Shown: positions 26,274 through 35,327, counted from the first letter of the stretch. The stretch is DNA of 43,961 nucleotides from an uncultured Prevotella sp. (GCA_900315835.1 ONAR01000026.1:1-43961), one strand, 5' to 3'. Translations and numbers: made by a program. Notes: a model not told the origin generated them from the letters alone.

Positions 26274-27791
26274 ATGAAAACAACATTTATTATAAGCGCC
26301 TGCACCGCGCTGCTCCTCGCCGGCTGTGCCGTCGACAGCGGCTTCGACATCCATCCGAAAGAGACGAAGTCGGCCGACACCGCCGTCAACCTGAAGCCAG
26401 CCACCGGTGAGGCCGTCATACTCACCACCACAGCCGACAGCGTCAACACGCTCTACCGTGGCACTATACCCACCATCACCGGCACCAACATGGCGCCGAC
26501 GACCATCCAGATTGATCCGTCGACGACCTATCAGACCATCGACGGCTTCGGCTTCGCCCTCACCTATTCGTCGGCTTACAACCTGATGCACATGAGCCAG
26601 GCCCAGCGCACGGCCTTCCTCAAGCGCACCTTCTCGCCCACCGAGGGCTACGACGTAAGCTACCTGCGCATCTCCATCGGGTGCAGCGACTTCTCGAGCC
26701 GCGTCTACACCCTCTGCGACACCGAGGGCATCGAAAACTTCGCCCTGCAGAGCGACGAAACCGACTACGTCATCCCCGTGCTCAAGGAGATTCTCGCCAT
26801 CAACCCCAACGTGAAGATCATCGCTTCGCCCTGGACCTGCCCACGATGGATGAAGATTGGCGAGGACCTCAAGACCGCCTACAACAGTTGGACCGGTGGC
26901 CGTCTGCGCCCCGCACGCCGCTCGGTCTACGCACAGTATTTCGTCAAATTCATCCAAGCCATGCAGGCTGAGGGCATCAACATCTACGCCGTCACCCCGC
27001 AGAATGAACCGCTCAACAAGGGCAACTGCGCCTCACTCTACATGCCGTGGGAAGACGAGGCCGCCTTCGTGCGCGTGCTGGCCAAGACCTTCCACGACAG
27101 CGGACTGACCACGAAGATCTACCTCTACGACCACAACTACGACTACAGCGGCATCACCGACCAGACCGACTACCCCATCAAGGTGTACAACCGACTGGGC
27201 AACGACTTCGACGGTGCCGACCTCGTCGTGGGCTCGGCCTATCACGACTACGGCGGCTCCAACACCGAGCTGAGCGACATCTACAGTCAGGCGCCGAAGA
27301 AGGAGATTATCTTCTCTGAGTCGAGCATCGGTACGTGGAACAAGGGCAACCTGCTCGCCAACACCCTCGTGCAGGAGATGCGCGACATGGTGCTGGGTAC
27401 GGTCAATCGCATGAGTCGCGCCGTCATCGTGTGGAACCTCATGCTCGACGACAAACGCGGACCTAACCTCGACGGTGGCTGTCAGACCTGCTATGGTGCT
27501 GTCGACATCAATTCGTCCGACTACTCCACCCTGCACTACAACGGCCACTACTACGTCATCTGCCAGAGCGCTGCCGTCGTTGAGCCCGGTGCCGTGCGCA
27601 TCGGCGTCACCCGCGACACCGACAACAGCGACCTCACCCACGCCGAGTTCCTCAACCCCGACGGCACCTACGCCTCACTGCTCTGCAATGCCGGCAGTAC
27701 CGACGTCAAGGTCACACTGAGCGACGGACAGAAGTATTTCCAGGCCACGGTGCCTGCCTACAGCGTCGTTTCGCTCAAGTGGCAGCGATAA
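26274..27791 (+). CDS. GH30 family glycoside hydrolase lipoprotein (second copy)
   Basis: 505 residues from the ATG at 26274; the in-frame start at 26133 lies inside susD and gives an Arg-rich shadow. A perfect lipobox LLLAGC puts the acylated cysteine at 18, so the enzyme sits in the outer membrane, probably facing out. Acid/base is E245 in TPQNEPLNK and nucleophile E349 in IFSESSIGTW; the start of the domain is QTIDGFGFALTYS. It shares long identical stretches with the GH30 at 18449. A surface-anchored endo-enzyme beside a soluble paralogue is a plausible division of labour. Confidence 0.9.
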   Translation: MKTTFIISACTALLLAGCAVDSGFDIHPKETKSADTAVNLKPATGEAVILTTTADSVNTLYRGTIPTITGTNMAPTTIQIDPSTTYQTIDGFGFALTYSSAYNLMHMSQAQRTAFLKRTFSPTEGYDVSYLRISIGCSDFSSRVYTLCDTEGIENFALQSDETDYVIPVLKEILAINPNVKIIASPWTCPRWMKIGEDLKTAYNSWTGGRLRPARRSVYAQYFVKFIQAMQAEGINIYAVTPQNEPLNKGNCASLYMPWEDEAAFVRVLAKTFHDSGLTTKIYLYDHNYDYSGITDQTDYPIKVYNRLGNDFDGADLVVGSAYHDYGGSNTELSDIYSQAPKKEIIFSESSIGTWNKGNLLANTLVQEMRDMVLGTVNRMSRAVIVWNLMLDDKRGPNLDGGCQTCYGAVDINSSDYSTLHYNGHYYVICQSAAVVEPGAVRIGVTRDTDNSDLTHAEFLNPDGTYASLLCNAGSTDVKVTLSDGQKYFQATVPAYSVVSLKWQR

Positions 27792-27825
27792 GCCAACACT
27801 AATTCCTTACATCAAAAACACGATT

Positions 27826-29250
27826 ATGAAATTCAATAAGTTCATCACATATCGACCGGTGTTAGGGCTGCTGCTCCTGGCCGTGCCCTTCGTCATGGGC
27901 GCCTGCAGCGACGACGACAGCGACGGCGAGGGTAAGCCCGTCATCACCGTCGGCGACATCCAGCCCGCCTATTTCGGCGACTCCATCACCGTCAACGTCA
28001 ACTGCTCCGACAACGTGCCCCTCTCCACGCTCAAGGCCTCGCTCAACTACAGCCAGGAGGAGGTGGAGAACGTTACGCTGCGCACCAAGGAGAACGGCGA
28101 CTATCAGGTTAAGCTCTATATACCTTACTATAAGAACATACCCGACGGCGACGCCACGCTCCACCTCACGCTGCAGAACATCAAGTTTGCCAAAGCCGAG
28201 CAGGATATCTCCATCCCCGTGGCGCGGCCTAAATATGACCACCTCACGCTCTACGTCGACGCCAACACGCAGTACCGCATGACGCCCGACGCCGACAACC
28301 CCTACCTGTTCCGCTGCACCGTCAATAGCCCCAACAGCACCGTTGTCCAGGCCCACGTCATCGCGCCGGCCTATGGCAGCAACGGCAATGAGGTGACGTT
28401 CTCGCAAAGCACTTCCGGCTCCACCATCACCGAGCAGAGCGGCGACCCTATCCCGTTCACCGGCACAGCCAAGGGATCATTTGAGTGCACGTTCAACACG
28501 CTCACCTATGAGTACACGCCGGTCTACGACCCGGCCAAGGCACCGCAGGAGATTCAGTTCTCCGAGACGCAGCTCGAATACGACGGCAGCTTCACCCAGG
28601 GCCGGAAATATATCTTCTCGGTACCGGAGGCCTTCCAGCAGTACATGTCGCTGTTCTGGATTGACCCCGACTTCTTCACAGCCAATGGCGACGGCACCTA
28701 TACGTTCAACGCTGTCGACGGCAACTACCTCCTGAAGGTGAGCACCGACCGCATGGCCTTACTCGTGTGGGCTATCGACGCCAACAAGAACCCGCTGAAG
28801 TTGGACGCCGACGGCTCCGGTGCCCTCTGGCTCATCGGATCCGACGGACTCGCCAAGCCGGCTTACTCCTTCATCAAAGGCCAAGGCTGGTGGACCGATA
28901 CCGACCACGCCATCTGTCTGGCTCAGGTACAGCCGAAGGTGTATCAGCTCACATTGGTCATCGGCAAACAACTCGACCCGACCAACGTCAACTTCAAGTT
29001 CTTCGGTGAGGCTGGTTGGGGCACTGAGTTCCATGGCACGACCGGCGACCACTACATCTCGACGACGAGTGACCTCTTCGTCATCGGCGACGGTGCCGAG
29101 CACGACGTCAACGGTACGTCGACGAAGCTCGACGACGGCAATATCTACCTCAATCCGTCAGCCAACCTGAAGGATGGTGACACCTACGTCCTCACCGTCG
29201 ACCTCACCGGTGGCTGCGCCAATGGCGTGCTGAAGGTTACGAAGAAGTAA
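27826..29250 (+). CDS. Surface glycan-binding lipoprotein (SusE position)
   Basis: 474 residues. The lipoprotein signal ends VMGAC (C25 region), followed by an Asp-rich stretch (SDDDSDGEGK), typical of surface-exposed Bacteroidota lipoproteins. One or two Ig-like domains follow (residues about 40-230). The C-terminal half (about 245-474) is the same module found twice in the 20056-21633 protein: YIFSVPEAFQQYMSLFWIDPDFF, LWLIGSDGLAKPAY, NFKFFGEAGWGTEFHG, and so on. The product is probably the surface glycan-binding protein of the locus. It is the last gene of the unit. Confidence 0.78.
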   Translation: MKFNKFITYRPVLGLLLLAVPFVMGACSDDDSDGEGKPVITVGDIQPAYFGDSITVNVNCSDNVPLSTLKASLNYSQEEVENVTLRTKENGDYQVKLYIPYYKNIPDGDATLHLTLQNIKFAKAEQDISIPVARPKYDHLTLYVDANTQYRMTPDADNPYLFRCTVNSPNSTVVQAHVIAPAYGSNGNEVTFSQSTSGSTITEQSGDPIPFTGTAKGSFECTFNTLTYEYTPVYDPAKAPQEIQFSETQLEYDGSFTQGRKYIFSVPEAFQQYMSLFWIDPDFFTANGDGTYTFNAVDGNYLLKVSTDRMALLVWAIDANKNPLKLDADGSGALWLIGSDGLAKPAYSFIKGQGWWTDTDHAICLAQVQPKVYQLTLVIGKQLDPTNVNFKFFGEAGWGTEFHGTTGDHYISTTSDLFVIGDGAEHDVNGTSTKLDDGNIYLNPSANLKDGDTYVLTVDLTGGCANGVLKVTKK

Positions 29251-29255
29251 CTTTG
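29248..29255 (+). promoter_or_regulatory. -7-like element overlapping the stop codon of the upstream gene
   Basis: TAACTTTG followed by C begins with the TAA stop of the SusE-position gene. There is no TTG at -33. If active, transcription would start near 29262 and the first usable hrpB start would be TTG 29277. Confidence 0.35.
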
Positions 29256-31748
29256 CACCCTCAACACACCAAACCATTGCAAATAACGCTTCCATCCCTC
29301 CCCGCCGCAGCCATCGCCACGCGCCTCAACGCCGTGCTGGCCCAGCGCCACGCCGCCGTCGTGGTGGCACCACCCGGTGCGGGTAAGTCGACGCTCCTTC
29401 CCCTCACCATGCTCCGCGCAATGCCCGAGGGCCGCATCGTCATGCTCGAGCCACGACGCATCGCCGCCCGACAGGTCGCCATGCGCATGGCCCAGCTCCT
29501 CGGCGAACCCGTCGGTCAGACCGTCGGCTACCAGATACGCTTCGAGCGCAAGATATCGTCCCGCACCCGCATCGAGGTCGTCACCGAGGGCATCCTCACC
29601 CGACGCATGACCGACGACGCCACCCTCGACGGCGTGGCCTGCATCATCTTCGACGAGTTCCATGAGCGCAGCCTGCAGACCGACCTCGCCTTCTGTCTGG
29701 CGCGACAAATCAAGGACATTCTCCGCCCCGACCTCAACCTCGTCGTGATGTCGGCCACCATCGACGCCGCACCCATCAGCCAAGCCATCGGCGCCGAGAC
29801 CATCAGTTGCGAGGGCCGCATGTACCCCGTCGAGACCACGCAGGCCAAGGACGACACCACACCCGACCACATCGCCGGCGACGTGGCGGCCGCCGTGAGC
29901 CGCGCCCACCGTGAACACGAGGGCGACATCCTCGCCTTCCTCCCCGGTCAGGCCGACATCATGCGCTGCGCCGACCTCCTCGGCGACAGCCTCGCGCCGA
30001 CCACCGTCTGTCCGCTCTACGGCAACCTCCCCGCCGATCGCCAATACGCCGCCATCGCACCCTCGCCGGCCGGACAGCGGAAGGTGGTGCTGGCCACGCC
30101 CATCGCCGAGACCTCACTCACCATCGAGGGCGTGCGCGTGGTCATCGACAGCGGCTATTTCCGCAAGCTCGTCTACGACGCCGCCACGGGGCTGAGCCAC
30201 CTCGAGACCGTGCGCATCAGCCACGACATGGCCCGGCAACGCGCTGGTCGGGCTGGGCGTGTGGCGCCCGGCGTCTGCCTCCGTCTCTGGACCACCGCCA
30301 CCGACCACCGCCTCGACGCCCAACGCACCCCCGAGATTCTCGACGCCGACCTCACGCCAATGGTGCTGGCCATAGCGGCCTTCGGTGAGACCGACGTCAT
30401 GGCGCTGCCCTGGCTCACGCCGCCACCCGCCAACAGCGTGCGCGAGGCCCAACAGCAACTGCGCCTGCTCGGCGCCATCACCGCCGACGGCCATATCACG
30501 CCCCTCGGCCGCCGCATGGCTGCCCTGCCCTGCCATCCGCGCATCGCCCGCATGATGCTGCAGGGGCATGAGCCGCAGCGCAAAGCCCTCGCCTGCGACA
30601 TCGCCGCGCTGCTCGAGGAGAAGGATGTGATGGATGCCAACCAGGTACATGCCGACCTGCTGGCGCGCGTCACCGCCCTGCGCGATGCCCGCCGCAACCG
30701 CCGCCTCGGACCCTGGGGGCGCATCGCCCGCATCGCCGCCGAATATGCCCACATGGCAGGCGTCGACACCGACAACCATTACGTCAGCGCCTACGACATC
30801 GGTGCTCTCGTGGCCTCGGGTTATCCCGAGCGCGTAGCCCAGGCCGTGGGCCACAACGGCGACTTCCGGCTGGCCGGAGGCGGTATGGTCAGCGTCGACC
30901 CCACCGATGAGCTGGCGGGCTATCCGTGGCTCGCCGTCGCCGCCCTGCATGCGGGCAGTCACGGTCGTGGCCGCGCCTTCCTCGCCGCACCGGTCAACAT
31001 CGACGACATCGCCGAGCTCACGACGCAATACGACAACGTCACTTGGATTACTCATCAGGGCGGCATCATCGCCCAGCGCGAGCAGCGCATCGGTCAGCTC
31101 GTCGTCGAGGCCCGACCGCTCACCGACATCCCCCACGACCGCCTCATCAGCATCGTCTGCGCCGCCGTGGCCAAGGAGGGCCAGAGCCTGCTCAACTGGA
31201 CCGACGACGTCGCGACCATGCAGCTGCGCGTAGCGCTCGTCGCCAAATGGCATTCCGAACTGCAGTTGCCCGACCTCACCGCAGACCACCTGCTCCAACA
31301 GCCCGAGGCATGGCTGCCGTTCTATTTAGAGAAGAACGGGCGCGTGATGACCACCGTGGCCGAACTGCGCCGCATCGACCTCACCATGGTGCTATGGAAC
31401 TTGCTCACCTACGACCAGCAGCAGTCTGTCGACCGCTTGGCGCCGCTCCGCATCCGCGTGGCATCTGGGCATCTCATCAAGGTACGCTACCGCGTGGGCA
31501 CCGATGTGCCGGTGCTCAGCGTCCGCTTGCAGGAGTGCTTCGGCATGACCGACACGCCGACGGTCAACGACGGCCGTGTGCCGGTGCTCATGGAGCTCCT
31601 CAGTCCTGGCTTCAAGCCGGTCCAGCTCACCACCGACCTCAGCAGCTTCTGGCAGTCCACCTACTTCGATGTCCGCAAGGAGCTTCGCCGCCGCTACCCC
31701 AAACATGCCTGGCCCGACGACCCCATTCAACCCATCCACCCCATTTGA
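29253..31748 (+). CDS. hrpB: ATP-dependent RNA helicase HrpB
   Basis: 831 residues, normal for HrpB. A DEAH/RHA-type helicase with VVVAPPGAGKSTLLP (GAGKS at 42-46), MLEPRRIAARQVA, FDEFHERSLQ, VMSATID and RAGRAGRVAPGVCLRL, then HA2/OB domains and the HrpB C-terminal block ending near ELRRRYPKHAWPDDP. No ATG precedes the P-loop, so the start must be an alternative codon: TTG at 29253 or, more likely if the nearby -7 element works, TTG at 29277. The last residues (IQPIHPI) and stop come from an 18-base tandem repeat. Confidence 0.92.
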   Translation: MHPQHTKPLQITLPSLPAAAIATRLNAVLAQRHAAVVVAPPGAGKSTLLPLTMLRAMPEGRIVMLEPRRIAARQVAMRMAQLLGEPVGQTVGYQIRFERKISSRTRIEVVTEGILTRRMTDDATLDGVACIIFDEFHERSLQTDLAFCLARQIKDILRPDLNLVVMSATIDAAPISQAIGAETISCEGRMYPVETTQAKDDTTPDHIAGDVAAAVSRAHREHEGDILAFLPGQADIMRCADLLGDSLAPTTVCPLYGNLPADRQYAAIAPSPAGQRKVVLATPIAETSLTIEGVRVVIDSGYFRKLVYDAATGLSHLETVRISHDMARQRAGRAGRVAPGVCLRLWTTATDHRLDAQRTPEILDADLTPMVLAIAAFGETDVMALPWLTPPPANSVREAQQQLRLLGAITADGHITPLGRRMAALPCHPRIARMMLQGHEPQRKALACDIAALLEEKDVMDANQVHADLLARVTALRDARRNRRLGPWGRIARIAAEYAHMAGVDTDNHYVSAYDIGALVASGYPERVAQAVGHNGDFRLAGGGMVSVDPTDELAGYPWLAVAALHAGSHGRGRAFLAAPVNIDDIAELTTQYDNVTWITHQGGIIAQREQRIGQLVVEARPLTDIPHDRLISIVCAAVAKEGQSLLNWTDDVATMQLRVALVAKWHSELQLPDLTADHLLQQPEAWLPFYLEKNGRVMTTVAELRRIDLTMVLWNLLTYDQQQSVDRLAPLRIRVASGHLIKVRYRVGTDVPVLSVRLQECFGMTDTPTVNDGRVPVLMELLSPGFKPVQLTTDLSSFWQSTYFDVRKELRRRYPKHAWPDDPIQPIHPI

Positions 31749-31810
31749 CCCATCCACCCCATTTGACCCATCCACCCCATTTGACCCATCCACCCCATTC
31801 AACCCATAAA
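31721..31810. repeat. 18-base tandem repeat at the hrpB 3' end
   Basis: Five units of CCCCATTTGACCCATCCA or the CCCCATTCAA variant, starting at 31721, 31739, 31757, 31775 and 31793. The hrpB stop codon TGA falls in the second unit. Because 18 is a multiple of three, each frame repeats a six-residue word (such as PSTPFD). Confidence 0.9.
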
Positions 31811-31845
31811 ACCCATCCCCCTCCCCCACAAATATCTCCCCCCAT

Positions 31846-31879
31846 TTTGTCGCATCTTGCCGATTTTTCCGTACCTTTG
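31846..31879 (+). promoter_or_regulatory. fluC/crcB promoter
   Basis: TTTG (31846-31849), 22-base spacer, TACCTTTG (31872-31879), about 50 bases before the ATG at 31928. Spacing is slightly longer than in the other promoters of the window. Confidence 0.6.
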
Positions 31880-31927
31880 CCATCGCATACCCGGCCATCG
31901 ATGCCGGCAGCCTAAAACATTCGCAGT

Positions 31928-32311
31928 ATGAGAGAAGTATTCATCGTATCACTCGGCAGCTTCTTCGGAGGCGGCCTGAGGTTTATGGTCTCCAAGGGCA
32001 TGGGCCTGTTGATCGCCACGCCCTTCCCCGCAGGGACGTTCATCGTCAACATCCTCGGATGCCTGCTCATAGGCTTCTTTTCCGGACTGCCCCAGGCCAA
32101 CGGCACCTTCTGGGGCCTGCAACCCCAGACCCGTCTGCTACTCACCACAGGTCTCTGCGGCGGCTTCACCACGTTCTCCACGTTTATGAAGGAGAGCAAC
32201 TTCCTCGCCGGACACCACCCCTGGACCCTCGCCGCCTACATCATGCTCAGTCTAGCCCTCGGCTTCATCGCCGTGTGGGGCGGACAGCGTCTGGCGCAGG
32301 TCGTCGGATAA
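31928..32311 (+). CDS. crcB: Fluoride ion channel CrcB/FluC
   Basis: 127 residues with four membrane helices. Family motifs are GSFFGGGLRFMVS, GTFIVNILGCLLIGFFSG (the conserved Asn) and TTGLCGGFTTFSTFMKE (the Phe/Thr-Ser filter region). It works as a dual-topology dimer that exports fluoride from the cytoplasm. I looked for a fluoride riboswitch in the leader and did not find its conserved bases; a CCGGC/GCCGG hairpin is present instead (31891-31910). It has its own promoter and is followed after 87 bases by a GH36 gene. Confidence 0.93.
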   Translation: MREVFIVSLGSFFGGGLRFMVSKGMGLLIATPFPAGTFIVNILGCLLIGFFSGLPQANGTFWGLQPQTRLLLTTGLCGGFTTFSTFMKESNFLAGHHPWTLAAYIMLSLALGFIAVWGGQRLAQVVG

Positions 32312-32398
32312 GTCGTCGGTTAAGCCAACGGCGGCAATGCCCCGTCATCACCACCGACCCGTCAATATTTTTACATAACCCTCAAATAAATCTTAGAC

Positions 32399-34570
32399 AT
32401 GAGAAAACCTTTAGCAGTTCTCCTCTCCCTCTGCCTGACCCCCGCGTGGGCCGGCAACTACCTCGTCAGCACGCCCCACACTTCGCTCATGATCACCGCC
32501 GACAAGGACCATGCACCGCTCTTCCAGTTCTATGGCGCCAAGGTGACCAACGCCCAGGAGGTCATCGACGCGGGCATGGCGCTCAACCGCCCCAGCTACC
32601 CCGCTTTCGGCTTGCATACCAACGGTGAGAAGGCCATTGCCATGCAACAGCCCGACGGCAACATGACCCTCGACCTCGTCGTCGACCACGTTGATGAGAC
32701 CACCGACAGCGAGGGCCGTCTGCTGCGCGTCGTAATGCGCGACAAAATCTACCCCGTCGAGGTGACGCAGGTGTTCAAAGCCTACAACCAGACCGACGTC
32801 ATCTCAACCTGGGTGGAGATCAAGAACAACGGGCGCAAGGCCGTCCGTCTGCTCAAATACAACTCCGCCTTCCTCTCGCTGCCCCGCGGCGACAACTACA
32901 TGAGCCACCAGCATGGCGCATGGGCCGCCGAGAACTTCGTCGACGAGGAGCGCGTGACCAACGGCGAGAAGGTCATCGCCAACCGCAACGGACTGCAGAA
33001 CACGCATGAGGACTCGCCGTCGCTAATGATCTCAGAGGACGGTGCCCTGCGCGAGACCAGCGGTAAGGTGCTCGGCGCCACGCTGGCTTGGCCCGGTAAC
33101 TACAAGCTGAAGGTAGACGCGAAAAATACGTCGCTGAGCCTCATCGCCGGCATCAACGAGGAGGAGACACCTTACCTGCTCGAAGGCGGTCAGACCTTCA
33201 CCACGCCCGAACTGTGCATGACCTACTCCGATGAGGGTAAGGGCGGCGTGAGCCGTGCGCTCCACCGCTGGGCCCGGCAGTATAAGCTCCACAACGGTCA
33301 GACGCCGCGCGACATCCTCCTCAACTCGTGGGAGGGCGTGTATATGAACATCACCGAGGACAAGATGAAAGAAATGATGAAGGACTGGGCCAACATCGGC
33401 GGCGAGCTCTTCGTCATGGACGACGGCTGGTTCGGCGACAAATACCCGCGCAACGATGATCATCAGGGGCTTGGCGACTGGACGGTAAACAAGAAGAAAC
33501 TGCCCAACGGCATCAACGCTCTGGTCAAAGAGGCTACAGTAGACGGTATCAAGTTCGGCATCTGGATTGAGCCCGAGATGACCAACACCAAGAGCGAGCT
33601 CTTCGAGAAGCATCCCGACTGGGTGCTGCGCGGCAAGGGCCGTGAGCTGTCGACCGGCCGCGGCGGTACGCAGGTGGTGCTCGACCTGACCAATCCGAAG
33701 GTGCAGGACTTCGTCTTCCACGTCGTCGACGACCTGATGACGGAGAACCCCGACATCGCTTACATCAAATGGGACTGCAACGCACCGCTGATGGACTACG
33801 GATCGCCTTATCTGCCCGCCGACAAGCAGTCGCAGATCTACATCGACTACCAGTTGGGCCTCATCAAGACGCTGAAGCGCATCCGCGCCAAATACCCGAA
33901 GCTCGTCATCCAGGATTGCGCCAGCGGTGGCGGCCGCATCAACTACGGCGTTCTGCCTTACTTCGATGAGTTCTGGGGCAGCGACGACACCGACGCCAAG
34001 ATGCGCCTGTTCATCCAGTGGGGTGAGCTCAATTACTTCCCCGCCATTGCTATGGGCTCTCACGTGAGCGCCGAGCGCAACCACCAGACCCACCGCGTCA
34101 CGCCGATTAAGTTCCGCATGGATATGGCCATGACCGGCCGCTTGGGCATGGAGCTGCAGCCGAGTCAGATGAGCAAGGAGGACCTCGCTTTCGCCAAGCG
34201 CGGCATCGCAGCCTATAAGCAAATCAGAGACGTGGTGCAGTTCGGCGACATCTACCGCCTCCACTCGCCCTACGACGGCGATGGCGTGGCCTCATGGATG
34301 TACGCCAGCGAGGACAAGAGCCATGCCGCCCTCTTCGCCTACAACTTCGACTTCATGAAGAACCAGAAGATACCCGCCGTGCAGCTCGGTGGCCTCGACC
34401 CCAACCGCAACTACCGCATCAAGGACCTCACGCCGTGGAACGAGAAGAAGCCCTGCCGCCTCGACGGTAAGGTCATCAGCGGCAAGACGCTCATGGAGGT
34501 CGGTCTCAACCTCCGCCCCCTCATCAACGCCTGTGACGCCAGTGTCGCCCTTGAGCTGACAGCGGAATAA
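32399..34570 (+). CDS. GH36 alpha-galactosidase
   Basis: 723 residues, a normal GH36 length. A signal peptide (RKPLAVLLSLCLTPAWAG) is followed by the N-terminal beta-sandwich and then the (beta/alpha)8 barrel. Motifs are ELFVMDDGWFGD, the catalytic nucleophile in YIKWDCNA (near residue 459), QDCASGGGRINYG and the acid/base in FWGSDDTDA (near residue 529). A C-terminal beta domain follows. It removes terminal alpha-galactose, for example from raffinose-family sugars or galactomannan, in the periplasm. It stands alone; no transporter is adjacent. Confidence 0.92.
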   Translation: MRKPLAVLLSLCLTPAWAGNYLVSTPHTSLMITADKDHAPLFQFYGAKVTNAQEVIDAGMALNRPSYPAFGLHTNGEKAIAMQQPDGNMTLDLVVDHVDETTDSEGRLLRVVMRDKIYPVEVTQVFKAYNQTDVISTWVEIKNNGRKAVRLLKYNSAFLSLPRGDNYMSHQHGAWAAENFVDEERVTNGEKVIANRNGLQNTHEDSPSLMISEDGALRETSGKVLGATLAWPGNYKLKVDAKNTSLSLIAGINEEETPYLLEGGQTFTTPELCMTYSDEGKGGVSRALHRWARQYKLHNGQTPRDILLNSWEGVYMNITEDKMKEMMKDWANIGGELFVMDDGWFGDKYPRNDDHQGLGDWTVNKKKLPNGINALVKEATVDGIKFGIWIEPEMTNTKSELFEKHPDWVLRGKGRELSTGRGGTQVVLDLTNPKVQDFVFHVVDDLMTENPDIAYIKWDCNAPLMDYGSPYLPADKQSQIYIDYQLGLIKTLKRIRAKYPKLVIQDCASGGGRINYGVLPYFDEFWGSDDTDAKMRLFIQWGELNYFPAIAMGSHVSAERNHQTHRVTPIKFRMDMAMTGRLGMELQPSQMSKEDLAFAKRGIAAYKQIRDVVQFGDIYRLHSPYDGDGVASWMYASEDKSHAALFAYNFDFMKNQKIPAVQLGGLDPNRNYRIKDLTPWNEKKPCRLDGKVISGKTLMEVGLNLRPLINACDASVALELTAE

Positions 34571-34690
34571 AAGCCCCTCCCCGGCCCCTCGTTTCCTCCG
34601 GTTCTGTAGGACGCTGCTGTGCAACGTCTCTATCACTGCTGTGCAGCGTCTCTATTTTCTCTATCGCCCCCTCTCCCACCCGTTCGGTGC

Positions 34691-34743
34691 CTCGCCTTTT
34701 TAAGGCGAGGGGTGAGTCCTTCCTCCCCCTCCTTCGGAGGGGG
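34691..34743. repeat. Inverted-repeat pair in the GH36-ssrA gap
   Basis: CTCGCCTTTTTAAGGCGAG (34691-34709) and CCCCCTCC-TTCGGAGGGGG (34725-34743) are two adjacent perfect hairpins, followed by GGGGGGAGG. Similar GC-rich palindromes are dispersed in many Bacteroidota genomes. Just upstream, GCTGTGCARCGTCTCTAT occurs twice about 25 bases apart (34613-34655). Confidence 0.6.
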
Positions 34744-34756
34744 CTGGGGGGAGGCT

Positions 34757-34779
34757 AAAAAAAAGCGGCCATTGGCCGC
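34757..34779 (-). terminator. ssrA terminator
   Basis: On the minus strand GCGGCC-ATT-GGCCGC-type stem (34765-34779) is followed by eight T residues (34764-34757). It lies downstream of the tmRNA 3' end. Confidence 0.85.
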
Positions 34780-34793
34780 TTTCGCTCTTTAAG

Positions 34794-34815
34794 CCGCTGC
34801 CTCGCAGCGGTTTTT
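34794..34815 (+). terminator. Terminator facing the GH36 gene
   Basis: CCGCTGCCTCGCAGCGG (34794-34810) followed by TTTTT on the plus strand. Read on the minus strand it is a hairpin directly after the tmRNA, so it may help end both transcripts. Confidence 0.75.
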
Positions 34816-34817
34816 CG

Positions 34818-35214
34818 TGGACCTGCGGGGAGTCGAACCCCGGTCCGCACAAGGAAGCCCTATGCTTTCTACACGCTTATTCCAGCCTTCATTTTCGTGC
34901 CGTGGCAAGACCTGGACCACCAACCGCGACCTTATCTCCTAAAATTTCACCTCACAAGCGGAGCCTTGCAAGGCTATTTCCGATTTAGTCTGCACCGCTT
35001 GATCTCCGGATTCGGAACAACATCCTCGGAGCGATGTCTCGTCCCGCTATCTGATAGCAGGATTAAGCCAGTAATCTACTGTACTTCGATTAGGCAGCGA
35101 GAGCGTAGTTGTTTTCGCCAATTAAATTTGTGTTCACTCAGATTATGGAGCTAGCCAACGAGGCTCCGCGTGCTTACATACGATTTCATCTTGCCGTCAA
35201 ATCCATACAAGCCC
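34818..35214 (-). ncRNA. ssrA: Transfer-messenger RNA
   Basis: The 3' end on the minus strand is tRNA-like: a T-arm GGGGTTCGACTCCCC within GCGGACCGGGG...GCAGGTCC. The 5' end GGGCTTG (35214-35208) pairs over seven positions, with two G-U pairs, to CAGGTCC. The internal tag frame at 35119-35090 encodes GENNYALAA and TAA, the Bacteroidota tag. The RNA is about 397 bases. The terminal CCA is not encoded (discriminator A at 34818 is followed by CGA) and must be added. With SmpB it rescues stalled ribosomes and tags the peptide for proteolysis. Confidence 0.95.
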
Positions 35215-35232
35215 ATTCGTAGTAAAGTTCCG

Positions 35233-35240
35233 CAAAAGTA
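35233..35240 (-). promoter_or_regulatory. ssrA -7 element
   Basis: TACTTTTG on the minus strand fits TAnnTTTG, 19 bases before the mature 5' end. No TTG at the usual -33 distance. Confidence 0.45.
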
Positions 35241-35327
35241 ATGCCTTTGCACGACAGTTGGTCGCTTTTGCCTGCATTATTAAGCTTTTTTAGCATTATC
35301 GCAGTGCCATCGCGTTATTATTTTGCC

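Noticed and set aside
31880-31927. Fluoride riboswitch before the fluoride channel
   Set aside because: The leader is only about 40-50 bases long after the promoter and lacks the conserved GGNGAUGG and pseudoknot pairs; it has just one GC hairpin.
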